Source: Anaerocolumna sp. AGMB13025
GTDB lineage: Bacteria > Bacillota > Clostridia > Lachnospirales > Lachnospiraceae
Length of the DNA: 64,000 nt
NCBI RefSeq assembly: GCF_029689925.1
Contig: NZ_CP121445.1
Coordinates: 923,001 to 987,000 of the forward strand
Direction: 5' to 3'
Both the position numbers and the translations under genes were made by a program. The notes under the pieces are model-generated. The model saw nothing but the letters and a program-made list of their open reading frames with translations. It was not told where the DNA came from and made no database searches. Positions 54,001 through 62,857 of the stretch are shown here, one piece after another. Position 1 is the stretch's first letter. Each line of letters opens with the position of its first letter.

Positions 54001-54739
54001 GGGCAGGATTGACAGACTGGATGTCTTTGAAGAAGAGGACAATCTTATGGTAAAGGTAATTGATTATAAGTCCGGTACCACTTCCTTTGATCTTCTGTCA
54101 GTATATTACGGGTTACAGATACAGCTTGCGGTTTATATGAATGCGGCAATGGAATTAATGGAGAAGGAACATCCGGGTAAATCAGTCATTCCTGCCGGAA
54201 TCCTTTACTACAACATAGACGACCCCTTTGTGGAGAAAAGCAGCCATGTAGAAGACAGTATCTTAAAAGAACTTAAGATGAATGGAATCGTAAACAGCAG
54301 TGAAGAAGTTATTATGCATATGGATCGGGAGTTTTACAATGAGGGAGAGGGGATGAAACCCTCTGTTAAGTCTGACATTATACCAGTGGAAACCAACAAA
54401 GAGGGCTTTCCCACCAAGCGTTCCAGTATAGCAGATATCCGTAAATTAAAGGCTCTGGAGGGATACGTAAAAGATACGGTGAAACAATATGGTTTAAAAA
54501 TTCTGGAGGGGAAAACCGACATTAAACCCTACCAGCTTGGAAAACGCAGCGCCTGCGATTATTGTGTCTATAAAAGTGTCTGCGGTTTTGACACCAAGAT
54601 AGAGGGATATTCTTATCGGAATTTAGCCTCCATGACACCCCAGGAGGTCTGGGATAAAATTACGAATCAGAAACAGAAACAAGAAAGACAAGGAGGAGAC
54701 GCAGATGCAGTGGACCGAGGAACAACAGAAAGTAATTGA
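51044..54739 (+). CDS. addB: AddB, ATP-dependent helicase/nuclease subunit B
   Basis: 1231 residues, slightly long. With AddA it unwinds and trims double-strand breaks until it meets a Chi-like site, preparing RecA loading. Walker A is LGRSGSGKS at the N-terminus. The C-terminal RecB-type nuclease has VIDYKSG, and the iron-sulfur cluster cysteines are one near residue 848 (KYAACAFAHY) plus CDYCVYKSVC near 1170-1180. Residues about 283-343 are an inserted Lys/Glu/Asn-rich tandem repeat (ENNQEKSPDSILGKKT units) not expected in the family. AGGAGG lies ten bases before the ATG. The end overlaps addA by 35 bp. Confidence 0.94.
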   Translation: MSLQLVLGRSGSGKSYQLYKEIIEKSIQNDNTNYFVIVPEQFTLQTQKDIVMMHPYGGTMNIDILSFMRLAYRIFDEVGGNDKPVLEDTGKTMVLRKIVARKRKELELFNHDVQKRGFIDELKSLISEIYQYSISIPMLEHMAAEMKGKPLLKSKLHDIIIIYRAFKEYLDQKFITAEEILDVLCGVIEESALIRDSIICLDGFTGFTPAQYKLLTLLMKKAKKVLITVTIDRKEFYVPDEEFQLFHLSKKTIKKLTDIAYEEKIRVENPLFTEELTSGNISENNQEKNPDSILGGKRENNQEKSPDSILGKKTENNQEKSLENIQAKKSENIQGEKPEKIHGNIEVIIPYRYRNSKALAALEANIFRYPIKPFKGDQDNISIHGARDVRGEVSFVLQEIKKLIREGNYRYQDIAVVTGDIASYGRELGREFDKNRIPCFIDNKRDILSNPFVEMVRSALDIIQNNFDYESVFRYLRCGLSNIAREDADILENYVIALGIRGHNKWQTDWVRTFRGQREGELTRINEVRQAFLAELNPLYEVLSDKTKNVKEYTKAIYEFGVNMEAAGKLEEFTTQFNEENLLEMAREYEQIYGIVMDLYEKLAELLGDEVISLKEYIEVLEAGFAEAKVGLIPPGLDQVMVGDIERTRLKDIKALFFVGVNDGIIPKNAGSGGILTDMERQFISDNEVEMAPTKRQAAYTEKFYLYLNMTKPQERLYISYSRLDGDGKAIRPSYIIETIRKLFPDLKPVEVDSDKEDLSQILGADGGLSYLIEGLRTYPFQDTTDTWKELFSFYCSKEEYTPLLKGLVEAAFYVNKEQGLSKRIARELYGDSLNGSVTRFEKYAACAFAHYISYGLELNERAEYRLAVPDIGNLFHNAIELFSRKMEESEYNWHTIPEELREEWAGQCVREAAKGYGNDVFSSTKRYQYLVKRVERITKRTLWALCEQIKKGDFEPVGFEMFFSGEQELNSLKIDLSEEDYIRLMGRIDRLDVFEEEDNLMVKVIDYKSGTTSFDLLSVYYGLQIQLAVYMNAAMELMEKEHPGKSVIPAGILYYNIDDPFVEKSSHVEDSILKELKMNGIVNSSEEVIMHMDREFYNEGEGMKPSVKSDIIPVETNKEGFPTKRSSIADIRKLKALEGYVKDTVKQYGLKILEGKTDIKPYQLGKRSACDYCVYKSVCGFDTKIEGYSYRNLASMTPQEVWDKITNQKQKQERQGGDADAVDRGTTESN
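51890..52072 (+). repeat. In-frame 48-bp tandem repeat inside addB
   Basis: Three complete units starting GAGAATAACCAAGAGAAAA at 51890, 51938 and 51986, then a degenerate fourth. Each encodes 16 residues (ENNQEK...). The frame is kept. Confidence 0.9.
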
Positions 54740-57700
54740 TTTAAGGGACCGGAATATCTTAGTATCTGCGGCGGCAGGCTCTGGAAAGACAGCAGTACTG
54801 GTAGAGCGGATTATCTCGATTATTACGGATGAAGAAAAGCCGGTGGATATAGACCGATTATTAATTGTTACCTTTACCAATGCCGCGGCAGCAGAGATGA
54901 GGGAGAGAATCGGTGCTGCTATTGAAGAAAAGCTTTCCAAACAGCCCGAGGATCTTCACCTGCAAAAACAGGTCACCTTGGTTCACAGCGCCCAGATTAC
55001 CACCATACACAGCTTTTGTCTGAATGTAATCAGGAATCATTTTAATACTATAGACCTGGACCCATCTTTTCGGATTGCAGACGAAGCAGAACTTACCCTG
55101 ATAAAATCCGATGTGGTAAATGATTTATTGGAACGATACTATGAAGACGGACAGGAAGACTTTCTGGAATTTATCGAAAGCTTTACCTCCGGTAAATCCG
55201 ATGAGGCAGCACAGGATTTAATACTTCGGCTTTATCATTTTTCTATGAGTTATCCCTGGCCAGAGGAATGGCTGGAGGATAAGAAACATACCTTTGCCAT
55301 TGAAACGTTAGAAGAGATGAAATCCTCTGACTGGATGAAGGCGCTGCTTCTATATCTTAAGACGGTGACGGCAGATCTCCTTATCAGATGCAGGGAAGCC
55401 ATTGGAATCTGTGAAGAGGCAGACGGACCGGGGGCTTATCTGGCAGCACTAAAAAGTGATGAGACGTTACTGCTTGAGTTATCTGAACTTCATGATTATG
55501 AAGAATACGGTGAACTGTTTCGTGGATTTACCTTTGCCAGACTATCTGGTAAAAAGGAAGAGTGGGTAAGCGAGGAGAAGAAGAATCAGGTAAAGACCAT
55601 CCGAGAAGAGATTAAAAAAGCCATTACGGATCTGAATAAGAATTATTTCTTTCAGGACAGCCAGGAGATGTTACAGGACCTAAGAGCTATGAAGAAACCG
55701 GTGGAGGTACTTATTGATTTATGCAAGGATTTTGCCGATGCCTATAAGGAACAAAAATCTGGTAAGAACATTGTGGACTTTAATGACTTAGAACACTTTG
55801 CCCTGAATATACTAGTCCAGAAAAAGGAGGGAATCCTGACTCCAACTCCGGCAGCAGATGAACTTTGTGAGCATTATGTTGAAATTATGATAGATGAGTA
55901 CCAGGACAGCAACCTGGTTCAGGAGACGATTCTAAATAGTATCAGTGGTGAACGTTATGGCAGACCAAACCTCTTTATGGTAGGGGATGTGAAACAGAGT
56001 ATTTACCGTTTCCGTCTTGCAAGACCGGAGATATTCATGGAAAAGTATGATACCTATGATTTGCTGGAGGGAAGCAATCAAAGAATTGACCTACATAAGA
56101 ATTTTAGAAGCAGACCGGTTGTACTTGAGAGTATTAACTTTATCTTTGAGCAGATTATGACCAGGAAACTTGGGAATATCCTATATGATGAGAAGGCAGC
56201 TCTTTATCCGGGAGCGGATTTTGGTGCCTTTACCGAGGGGATATCGGTGGATACTGAGGTTTTGTTAGTTTCTGTCAAACCTTCTGAAACGGAGCAGGAG
56301 GACGAAGAGAGCAGTCCCTTTAGCAAACTAAAAGTGTCAGATACTAAATCAGGCGCCGGAAAAGAAGAGAGTGAGGAAGAAACCGAGTATACTGCAAGAG
56401 AAATAGAAGCTAAAACCTTAGCAAAGCGTATGAAAGAACTGGCCGACCCTGTGAATGGGCTTATGATTTATGATAAAAAGGAAAAGGGTTTAAGACGAGC
56501 TGGTTATGGGGATATGGTAATACTTCTTCGTACCATGAGCGGCTGGTCCGAAGTATTTGCCGATACTCTGGCAGCAGAAGGAATCACCGCCCATACGGAA
56601 ACCCAGTCGGGTTACTTTTCTACCCTGGAGATAAGGGCTGTGTTAAATCTGCTTCGTATTATTGATAATCCGAGACAGGACATCCCCTTCACTGCCGTTT
56701 TACGGTCTCCCATGGTAGGCTTAAATAGTGATGAACTGGCACAGATTCGGATACCCAGAAGAAGGATTACCATGTATGAAGCCGTAAAGGAATATGGTGA
56801 AACGACTACGGATGATTTGTCAGAAAAATTAAAAGGCTTTCTGGAGAAATTAAATCATTTCCGAAATATGGTTCATTATCTGTCTATTCATGAACTGATC
56901 TTAAAGGTTCTTGAGGAAACCGGCTATTATAATTTCATCTCTGCCATGCCAGCAGGTGAAGTACGCTGTGCCAATGTAGATATGCTGATTAAGCGGGCAA
57001 TAAGATTTGAAGGCAGCAGTTACAGCGGATTGTTTCATTTTATACGCTATATTGAAAAGCTCCATAAGTATGATGTGGATTTTGGAGAAGCCAAAGTTGC
57101 CGGGGAAAATGAAAATACAGTTCGGATTATGAGCATCCATAAAAGCAAGGGACTGGAATTTCCTATCGTCTTTGTAGCAGGACTTGGCAAAACCTTTAAT
57201 AATCAGGATTCCAGAAGCAGTCTTTTAATCCATCCGGATCTGGGAATTGGTATTGATTATATCGATACTGAACTTCGGATAAAAGGCCCCACTCTGGTAA
57301 AAAAAGTAATTCAAAAACAGCTGGTGTTGGAAAATCTGGGAGAAGAACTTAGAGTGCTTTATGTTGCCCTGACCAGAGCTAAGGAAAAGTTAATTTTAAC
57401 CGGCGGGGTAAAAGCCCCTTCTAAAATGATTCCTAAATGGGCAGGTATCGTAAGGCAGAAGGAAAAGACCCTGTTATATTATCAATTAAGCAATGCCGCA
57501 ACCTATCTTGACTGGGTAATTCCTTCCCTGATGCGCTGCAGGGGATTTGAAGAGATTCTAAAAGACTATGGCATAAGACAGGAGGACAAGCATCCCCTTT
57601 ATCTTTTAGGCACTCCTATTACCATAAAGCAATCTTCCTATGAAGAAGCCGCAGAGGCAGAATATATGGAACAGCTTTTTAGCAAGGTGAACAAAGAGGA

Positions 57701-58463
57701 TTTTATATACTGGGATAAGGACAGGATATATGATGAAGCAGCCAGAGAGGGCATAAGGTCTTATATGGAATATAAGTATCCCTATGAAACCGAAACCAAT
57801 ATCCATATTAAACTTACCGTATCGGAATTAAAGCGGCTTGGACAGTATGAAGCAGAAGATTTTGGAACTGTGATGAAGCATACTGATAAAAAAGGGAAGG
57901 AAGTTATCATACCTGAGTTTGCAGGTGAATCAGATATTGCTACCGGGGCGGATCTTGGAACCTTGTATCATACTGTATTAGAAGCTATGGACTTGTTACA
58001 GATTAATACGGAAGATGATATTTACCGTACCCTGCTGACTTTAAAGAAGATGGAGAAAATCACTGAAACAGATATCCATGTTCTTGACATAGACCGATTA
58101 TTCCAGTTTACAAAAAGCCGTACCGCTAAGAGAATGAAAGAAGCCGCAAGAGCTGGTAGGCTTTATAAAGAACGCCGTTTTATCATGGGAATGAAAGCCA
58201 ATGAAATCAATGACAGCCTAAAAAGTGAAGAAACCGTACTGATTCAGGGTGTTATTGACGTGTATTTTGAAGAAGAGGGGCAATGGGTATTATTAGACTA
58301 TAAAACCGATGCCGTGTATGGAGAACAGGCGGAAGAACAACTTAGCACCAGGTATAGAGTGCAGTTGGATTATTACCAGAAAGCCCTGGAACAATTAACC
58401 GGAAAAATGGTAAAAGAAAGAATTATTTATTCCTTTGGACTGAGCAAGGAGATACAGGTTTAG
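54705..58463 (+). CDS. addA: AddA, ATP-dependent helicase/nuclease subunit A
   Basis: 1252 residues, a UvrD-type helicase fused to a RecB-type nuclease. Walker A AAAGSGKTAVL (residues about 24-34), motif Ia FTNAAAAEMRERI, Walker B IMIDEYQDSN, later helicase motifs VGDVKQSIYRFR and VALTRAKEKL. The nuclease has ATGADLGTLYHTVLEAMD and WVLLDYKTD with the metal-binding Asp and catalytic Lys. It begins 35 bp inside addB with AAGGAGGAGA upstream, so the subunits are co-translated. All key residues appear intact. Confidence 0.97.
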   Translation: MQWTEEQQKVIDLRDRNILVSAAAGSGKTAVLVERIISIITDEEKPVDIDRLLIVTFTNAAAAEMRERIGAAIEEKLSKQPEDLHLQKQVTLVHSAQITTIHSFCLNVIRNHFNTIDLDPSFRIADEAELTLIKSDVVNDLLERYYEDGQEDFLEFIESFTSGKSDEAAQDLILRLYHFSMSYPWPEEWLEDKKHTFAIETLEEMKSSDWMKALLLYLKTVTADLLIRCREAIGICEEADGPGAYLAALKSDETLLLELSELHDYEEYGELFRGFTFARLSGKKEEWVSEEKKNQVKTIREEIKKAITDLNKNYFFQDSQEMLQDLRAMKKPVEVLIDLCKDFADAYKEQKSGKNIVDFNDLEHFALNILVQKKEGILTPTPAADELCEHYVEIMIDEYQDSNLVQETILNSISGERYGRPNLFMVGDVKQSIYRFRLARPEIFMEKYDTYDLLEGSNQRIDLHKNFRSRPVVLESINFIFEQIMTRKLGNILYDEKAALYPGADFGAFTEGISVDTEVLLVSVKPSETEQEDEESSPFSKLKVSDTKSGAGKEESEEETEYTAREIEAKTLAKRMKELADPVNGLMIYDKKEKGLRRAGYGDMVILLRTMSGWSEVFADTLAAEGITAHTETQSGYFSTLEIRAVLNLLRIIDNPRQDIPFTAVLRSPMVGLNSDELAQIRIPRRRITMYEAVKEYGETTTDDLSEKLKGFLEKLNHFRNMVHYLSIHELILKVLEETGYYNFISAMPAGEVRCANVDMLIKRAIRFEGSSYSGLFHFIRYIEKLHKYDVDFGEAKVAGENENTVRIMSIHKSKGLEFPIVFVAGLGKTFNNQDSRSSLLIHPDLGIGIDYIDTELRIKGPTLVKKVIQKQLVLENLGEELRVLYVALTRAKEKLILTGGVKAPSKMIPKWAGIVRQKEKTLLYYQLSNAATYLDWVIPSLMRCRGFEEILKDYGIRQEDKHPLYLLGTPITIKQSSYEEAAEAEYMEQLFSKVNKEDFIYWDKDRIYDEAAREGIRSYMEYKYPYETETNIHIKLTVSELKRLGQYEAEDFGTVMKHTDKKGKEVIIPEFAGESDIATGADLGTLYHTVLEAMDLLQINTEDDIYRTLLTLKKMEKITETDIHVLDIDRLFQFTKSRTAKRMKEAARAGRLYKERRFIMGMKANEINDSLKSEETVLIQGVIDVYFEEEGQWVLLDYKTDAVYGEQAEEQLSTRYRVQLDYYQKALEQLTGKMVKERIIYSFGLSKEIQV

Positions 58464-58872
58464 AAGGTAAATTCCCTATAAAACTGCCTCCTGGGATAAA
58501 AATAAATAATGAATATATATTCACTGTCTTTTATAAAAACAATAAGAATTCTAATCAGATCCTCATTCAAAAACAGTACTAAAATTACTATTTTTGTGAT
58601 GAACTACATGATTTTTTAAACCATGTAGTTTCCTTTCCTCTTATGTAGTTTTTTACAAATATAAGATAATTTGTAGAAAAACATTTTATTTTGGAAGATT
58701 ATGTGGTATAATTATATACAAGATAGACAAATCACACAAAAAAGGGTAAGTTTTTTTGTAAAATTTGCTCTAATAATGCATTTTATATTGCTTATTAAGC
58801 AAATGTTATAAAATTGTCTAAGAAAAGTTATTCAATATGACCTACCAAGGGGATGCAGGAGGATCAATAAAA
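58464..58872. other. Intergenic region with hairpin, before the chemotaxis receptor
   Basis: AACTACATG (58602-58610) and CATGTAGTT (58622-58630) form a hairpin followed by TCCTTTCC, a weak terminator for addBA; a third TATGTAGTT follows. TATAAT at 58707-58712 may be a -10 for the receptor gene. No gene seen. Confidence 0.45.
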
Positions 58873-61101
58873 GTGAAAAAAAATACTGATTCATCAATGG
58901 GGAATGAGAACAAAAAGAAATTAAATGATTTTATGAAGGCAGAGAAAAAGAAAGAAGCATTAGAGGAAAAAGCGAAAAAGAAACTGGAAAAAGAAAAGAA
59001 AAAACTGGAAGAAAAATCAAAACAAGCGAAAGAAAAGACGGAAAAAGTAAAATCAGAGTTAAAGGAAAGAAAAAGAATCTTTGATCAATTAAAGGGAATC
59101 CGGATTAAAATACTTGGTGCTTTCTTTGTTCCGGTTATTTTATTGGCTGTGTTTGGAGTAGTATCCTACCAGCAATCATCCAAAGCAATCATTACAAATT
59201 ATGAAAAAAGTACTACTGATACCCTGAATGCAGTCAGCAAATATCTTGGACTCGGGTTTAAGTCCGTACAGGATAAAGCCATTGAATTTTCGCTCAGTAA
59301 TACGGTTGAGAATTATTACAGAAGGGTGAATGAAAAGGATACCCTTGATAATGTAACTGCGTTAAGGCAGCTACAGGAAGAAGTCATTGTTATCAGGGAA
59401 ACCAATAAGTTTATTAACGCAATACATATTATGGCTGGTGTAGGAACCCCGGTTTCAACATTTGCAACCCCGCCTAAGGATTTATTCAAACAATATACCG
59501 CGACGGACGAAGCAAAGAAGATTATGGAATCTTCCTCACGAAATGTTTGGGTAGGTACCCATGATGCTATGGACGAACAGTTAAAGATGAGTAAAGATGA
59601 ATATTCTATGGCGCTGGTAAGTAAATTGTCTTATAGCAGCGGTCTGATCATGATGGATGTGTCCATGGAAGAAGTCATGAACGTACTTAAGGATATCGAT
59701 ACTGCTGACGGAAGTATTATCGGCTTTGTAACGGCAGATGGCAGAGAAGAATTAACAGATGAGAATTTAAAGGATGTTTATACAGATACGAAGTACTACA
59801 AAGACGCCGTAGCCAGTGAAGAACCCAGTGATTATACCTATGTGGACTATAACGGTGAGAAGTATCTGTTCCTTTACAGCAAAGTAGGTGATACCGGTTC
59901 TATGGTATGTGCTCTGGTTCCTAAAGCAGAGATATTAAAACAGTCTAGAGCAATTAGAGATTTAAGTATGATATTTATCACGGTTGCCAGCATCCTTGCA
60001 ATTTTATTAGGTACCATAATTGCGAGTGGAATCGGTAATGCAATTGCCAAACTTGTTAAATCCATATCTTTGGCAGCGCGTGGTGACTTAACTGCTAAAT
60101 TCAGTACGAAACGTAAGGATGAATTCAAGGTGTTATCCGACGGTCTTGCCGATATGACGTCTGGTATGAGCAACTTAATTGGTGAAGTTGCGGGTGTAGG
60201 TACCAAGGTAACAGAATCTGCGGATCTGTTATCAGTAACTTCGGAAAAGATTCTGGGTGCAACCAAGGATATTTCCTTTACCATTGATGAAATAGAAAAA
60301 GGTGTGGTTCAGCAGGCAGAAGATACCGAACACTGCTTAGGACAGATGGCTAATCTCTCCGATAAGATCAATCAGGTATACAGCAGTACTTATGAAATTG
60401 AGAAGATTGCCAATAATACAAAGGGTATTGTCGGAGACGGCTTAATCATAATCGATGAATTAAATGATAAATCCAAAGCCACCACAGATGTAACCCAGGT
60501 GGTAATCAAGGATATCGAAGCTCTGGAAGTACAGTCACGTAACATTGGTAATTTCGTTGGTATCATCAATGAAATTGCTTCCCAGACAAACTTACTTTCC
60601 TTAAATGCTTCCATAGAGGCAGCAAGAGCCGGTGATGCAGGACGTGGCTTTGCAGTTGTAGCCGATGAAATCCGTAAGTTAGCAGACCAGTCTATTCAGG
60701 CAGCCAGCCAGATTCAAGGTATCGTAACTGAAATCCAGAATAAGACCCAGGGTACCGTAGTATCTGCAAAACAGGCGGAAAATATTGTAGAATCCCAGAC
60801 GGAATCTTTAACGAAGACCATTAAGGTATTTGAAGATATCAATAAACATGTCGGCAGCCTGGTTACGAACCTGGATAACATATCCATCGGCATCAAAGGT
60901 ATTGAAACGGCGAAAGAAGTCAGCATGGATGCAATCCGTAATATTTCAGCAGTTGCCCAGCAAACCGCAGCAGCGTCCGAAGAGGTTAGCGCAACCGCTA
61001 ACGGACAGATCAGTTCTGTTGAAAACTTAAGCAGTTCTGCTCTGGAACTTGCAGGGGATGCCAAGAAACTGGAACAGGCAATACAATTATTTAAAATTTA
61101 A
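58873..61101 (+). CDS. Methyl-accepting chemotaxis protein
   Basis: 742 residues from GTG 58873, which follows AGGAGG by ten bases; the ATG at 58837 has no ribosome site. Unusually, about 75 Lys/Glu-rich residues (AEKKKEALEEKAKKKLEKEK) form a cytoplasmic coiled coil before the first membrane helix (near 85-108). A Cache-type sensor follows outside the cell (about 110-365), then a second helix (about 370-392), HAMP and the signalling domain, with the hairpin tip IINEIASQTNLLSLNASIEA and the flanking ARAGDAGRGFAVVADEIRKLA. It signals through CheA/CheW to the flagellar motor or another output. No che gene is adjacent. Ligand unknown. Confidence 0.93.
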   Translation: MKKNTDSSMGNENKKKLNDFMKAEKKKEALEEKAKKKLEKEKKKLEEKSKQAKEKTEKVKSELKERKRIFDQLKGIRIKILGAFFVPVILLAVFGVVSYQQSSKAIITNYEKSTTDTLNAVSKYLGLGFKSVQDKAIEFSLSNTVENYYRRVNEKDTLDNVTALRQLQEEVIVIRETNKFINAIHIMAGVGTPVSTFATPPKDLFKQYTATDEAKKIMESSSRNVWVGTHDAMDEQLKMSKDEYSMALVSKLSYSSGLIMMDVSMEEVMNVLKDIDTADGSIIGFVTADGREELTDENLKDVYTDTKYYKDAVASEEPSDYTYVDYNGEKYLFLYSKVGDTGSMVCALVPKAEILKQSRAIRDLSMIFITVASILAILLGTIIASGIGNAIAKLVKSISLAARGDLTAKFSTKRKDEFKVLSDGLADMTSGMSNLIGEVAGVGTKVTESADLLSVTSEKILGATKDISFTIDEIEKGVVQQAEDTEHCLGQMANLSDKINQVYSSTYEIEKIANNTKGIVGDGLIIIDELNDKSKATTDVTQVVIKDIEALEVQSRNIGNFVGIINEIASQTNLLSLNASIEAARAGDAGRGFAVVADEIRKLADQSIQAASQIQGIVTEIQNKTQGTVVSAKQAENIVESQTESLTKTIKVFEDINKHVGSLVTNLDNISIGIKGIETAKEVSMDAIRNISAVAQQTAAASEEVSATANGQISSVENLSSSALELAGDAKKLEQAIQLFKI

Positions 61102-61169
61102 TTAAATAAGTTTAGCAGCAAAGGTATGAAATAAATATATCAGGCTACACTTTATATAGAATGCTAAAC

Positions 61170-61219
61170 AGGGGACTGTTTCACTACGAAAGATTAATTT
61201 GTAATGAAAACAGTCCCTT
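61170..61219 (+). terminator. Long hairpin after the chemotaxis receptor
   Basis: AGGGGACTGTTTCA pairs with TGAAAACAGTCCCTT around a loop of about 20 bases, then GTTAAA. Likely a terminator, though the T-run is poor. Confidence 0.5.
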
Positions 61220-61251
61220 GTTAAAATCTAGAAAGGGTGTATAATATTATT

Positions 61252-61470
61252 ATGAGTACGAAAAAAGCAGCACAGGAACCAATCAATTTAAGTGATTTAA
61301 AACCAGATGAAAAATTAAAATATGAAATAGCAACGGAACTAGGACTTTTAGATAAGGTAATGAGCGATGGCTGGAAATCCTTATCTGCGAAAGAAACCGG
61401 TCGCATTGGTGGTATTATGACGAAAAGAAAGAAACAAAAGCAAATGGAGGGGATAAATAAATTATCATGA
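61252..61470 (+). CDS. Alpha/beta-type small acid-soluble spore protein
   Basis: 72 residues. LKYEIATELGLLDKV and the conserved SAKETGRIGGIMTKRKK are the two signature helices of alpha/beta SASPs, which coat DNA in the spore core and protect it from UV and heat; the sequence also carries the Glu of the germination protease region (KYEIATE). The N-terminus is somewhat longer than in classic members (about 25 residues before KYEIA). ATG 61252 is preferred to GTG 61237, although the AAAGGG ribosome site is 14 bases away. It overlaps the lipid kinase gene by four bases. It is direct evidence that the organism forms endospores. Confidence 0.85.
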   Translation: MSTKKAAQEPINLSDLKPDEKLKYEIATELGLLDKVMSDGWKSLSAKETGRIGGIMTKRKKQKQMEGINKLS

Positions 61471-62375
61471 AAAAAAAGCTATTGTTTATCTATAATCCAC
61501 TTGCCGGTAAAAGTAAAATTAAAAACTGGTTGTCAAGTATCATTGAGTATTTCGTGAAAAGCGGTTACGAAGTGGTTATTTATGCAACGGGCGGCAGGAA
61601 GGATGCTAAAAATATTGTAATGGATTGCTTAAGCCGTGAGGAATATGATTTGGTGGTATGTTCCGGCGGTGACGGAACCCTGAATGAGATTATAAGCGGA
61701 ATTATGCACAGCGATCAAAAGCCGAGTATTGGCTATATACCTTCTGGAACTACCAATGATTTTGCCTATAATCTGAAACTGCCTAAAAATTTACCCAAAG
61801 CTGCGAAAGTAGTATTAAATGGCGAAGCATTTCCATGTGATGTCGGACTGGTTAATGGGGAATACTTTACATATACTGCGGCATTTGGACTTTTTACCGA
61901 TGCCTCTTATGAAACCCCCCAGACCAGCAAGAATATGCTAGGCAGACTGGCTTATATTTTGGAAGGTGTAAAGAGATTACCCAACTGGAAATCCTATCAC
62001 ATGGATATAACCTGTGGTGACCGGGTTATTTCCGATAACTTTATCTATGGTATGGTGGCAAATTCCATATCGGTGGGCGGTATTAAGGGACTGACAGGTA
62101 AGGATGTTAGACTAGATGATGGGATGTTTGAAGGAATCTTTATTAAGATGCCGCAAAATGTACTGGATTTTCAAGGAATTATCAATGATCTGCTTAAAGG
62201 CAATTTAAACAGTGATCATATCTTTTCCTTTCCTGTGAAGGAAATCCTCCTGGTTTCGGAAGAATCAGTTCCCTGGTCTATAGATGGCGAGTTCGGCGGG
62301 GAATTTAATACGGTTAACATTTCCAATGTCAGTCAGGCGGTGAAGATTATACGGAATAAGGAAGAAATCGTTTAA
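61467..62375 (+). CDS. YegS/Rv2252/BmrU-type lipid kinase (diacylglycerol kinase-like)
   Basis: 302 residues. The catalytic domain starts FIYNPLAGKSK (glycine-rich, nucleotide end) and contains VVCSGGDGTLNEIISGI, the GGDGT motif of diacylglycerol and sphingosine kinases, then GYIPSGTTNDFAYNL. The C-terminal beta-sandwich ends with the usual SVPWSIDGEFGGE. It phosphorylates diacylglycerol or a related lipid for phospholipid recycling. The ATG overlaps the spore-protein stop by four bases, so the two are translated together, an unexpected pairing. Its stop runs into a tandem repeat. Confidence 0.92.
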   Translation: MKKKLLFIYNPLAGKSKIKNWLSSIIEYFVKSGYEVVIYATGGRKDAKNIVMDCLSREEYDLVVCSGGDGTLNEIISGIMHSDQKPSIGYIPSGTTNDFAYNLKLPKNLPKAAKVVLNGEAFPCDVGLVNGEYFTYTAAFGLFTDASYETPQTSKNMLGRLAYILEGVKRLPNWKSYHMDITCGDRVISDNFIYGMVANSISVGGIKGLTGKDVRLDDGMFEGIFIKMPQNVLDFQGIINDLLKGNLNSDHIFSFPVKEILLVSEESVPWSIDGEFGGEFNTVNISNVSQAVKIIRNKEEIV

Positions 62376-62525
62376 AAGGTGGATAAATCCTTTGAAGGTG
62401 AATAAATTCTTTGAAAGTGAATAAATCCTTTGATGGTGTATAAATTATTTGAAGGTGGATAAATTCTTTGAAGGTGGATAAATTCTTTGAAGATGGATAA
62501 ATCGTTTGATAGATGGATAAATCAT
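62376..62525 (+). repeat. 19-bp tandem repeat after the lipid kinase
   Basis: About eight copies of GGTGGATAAATTCTTTGAA with variation, beginning at the stop codon of the kinase gene. There are no spacers, so it is not CRISPR. The remaining sequence to 62857 holds only the terminator below. Confidence 0.88.
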
Positions 62526-62670
62526 TTGAAAGGATTAAGAAGAAAGTAAAGATGTATTAACGATGTGTAAGTAATATAAGATCAAACTGTTATTAATGAA
62601 GCATTGTATAAAGACTTTTGAAGCGCAATATAAAATTAAAAGATTACGAGTTAAGAATAGTTTAAAATAA

Positions 62671-62741
62671 TAAGGCACCAGTCAGCAATTTTAATTGATG
62701 GATATTCCATCTTATAAAATCGGCTTACCGGTGTCTTTTTT
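62671..62741 (+). terminator. Large hairpin terminator
   Basis: GGCACC-A-GT-C-AGC and ATTTTA pair with TAAAAT and GGCT-T-AC-C-GGTGTC, followed by TTTTTT. Confidence 0.75.
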
Positions 62742-62857
62742 GTATAGATATGTAGTGTATTACTAATATAAAATGTATTATTTTTGGGATTCAGAGGAGA
62801 AGGGTCCAATGCGATAGGTAGTTTATACTTTAACTCTCGAATCCTAGTTTTTATCGA

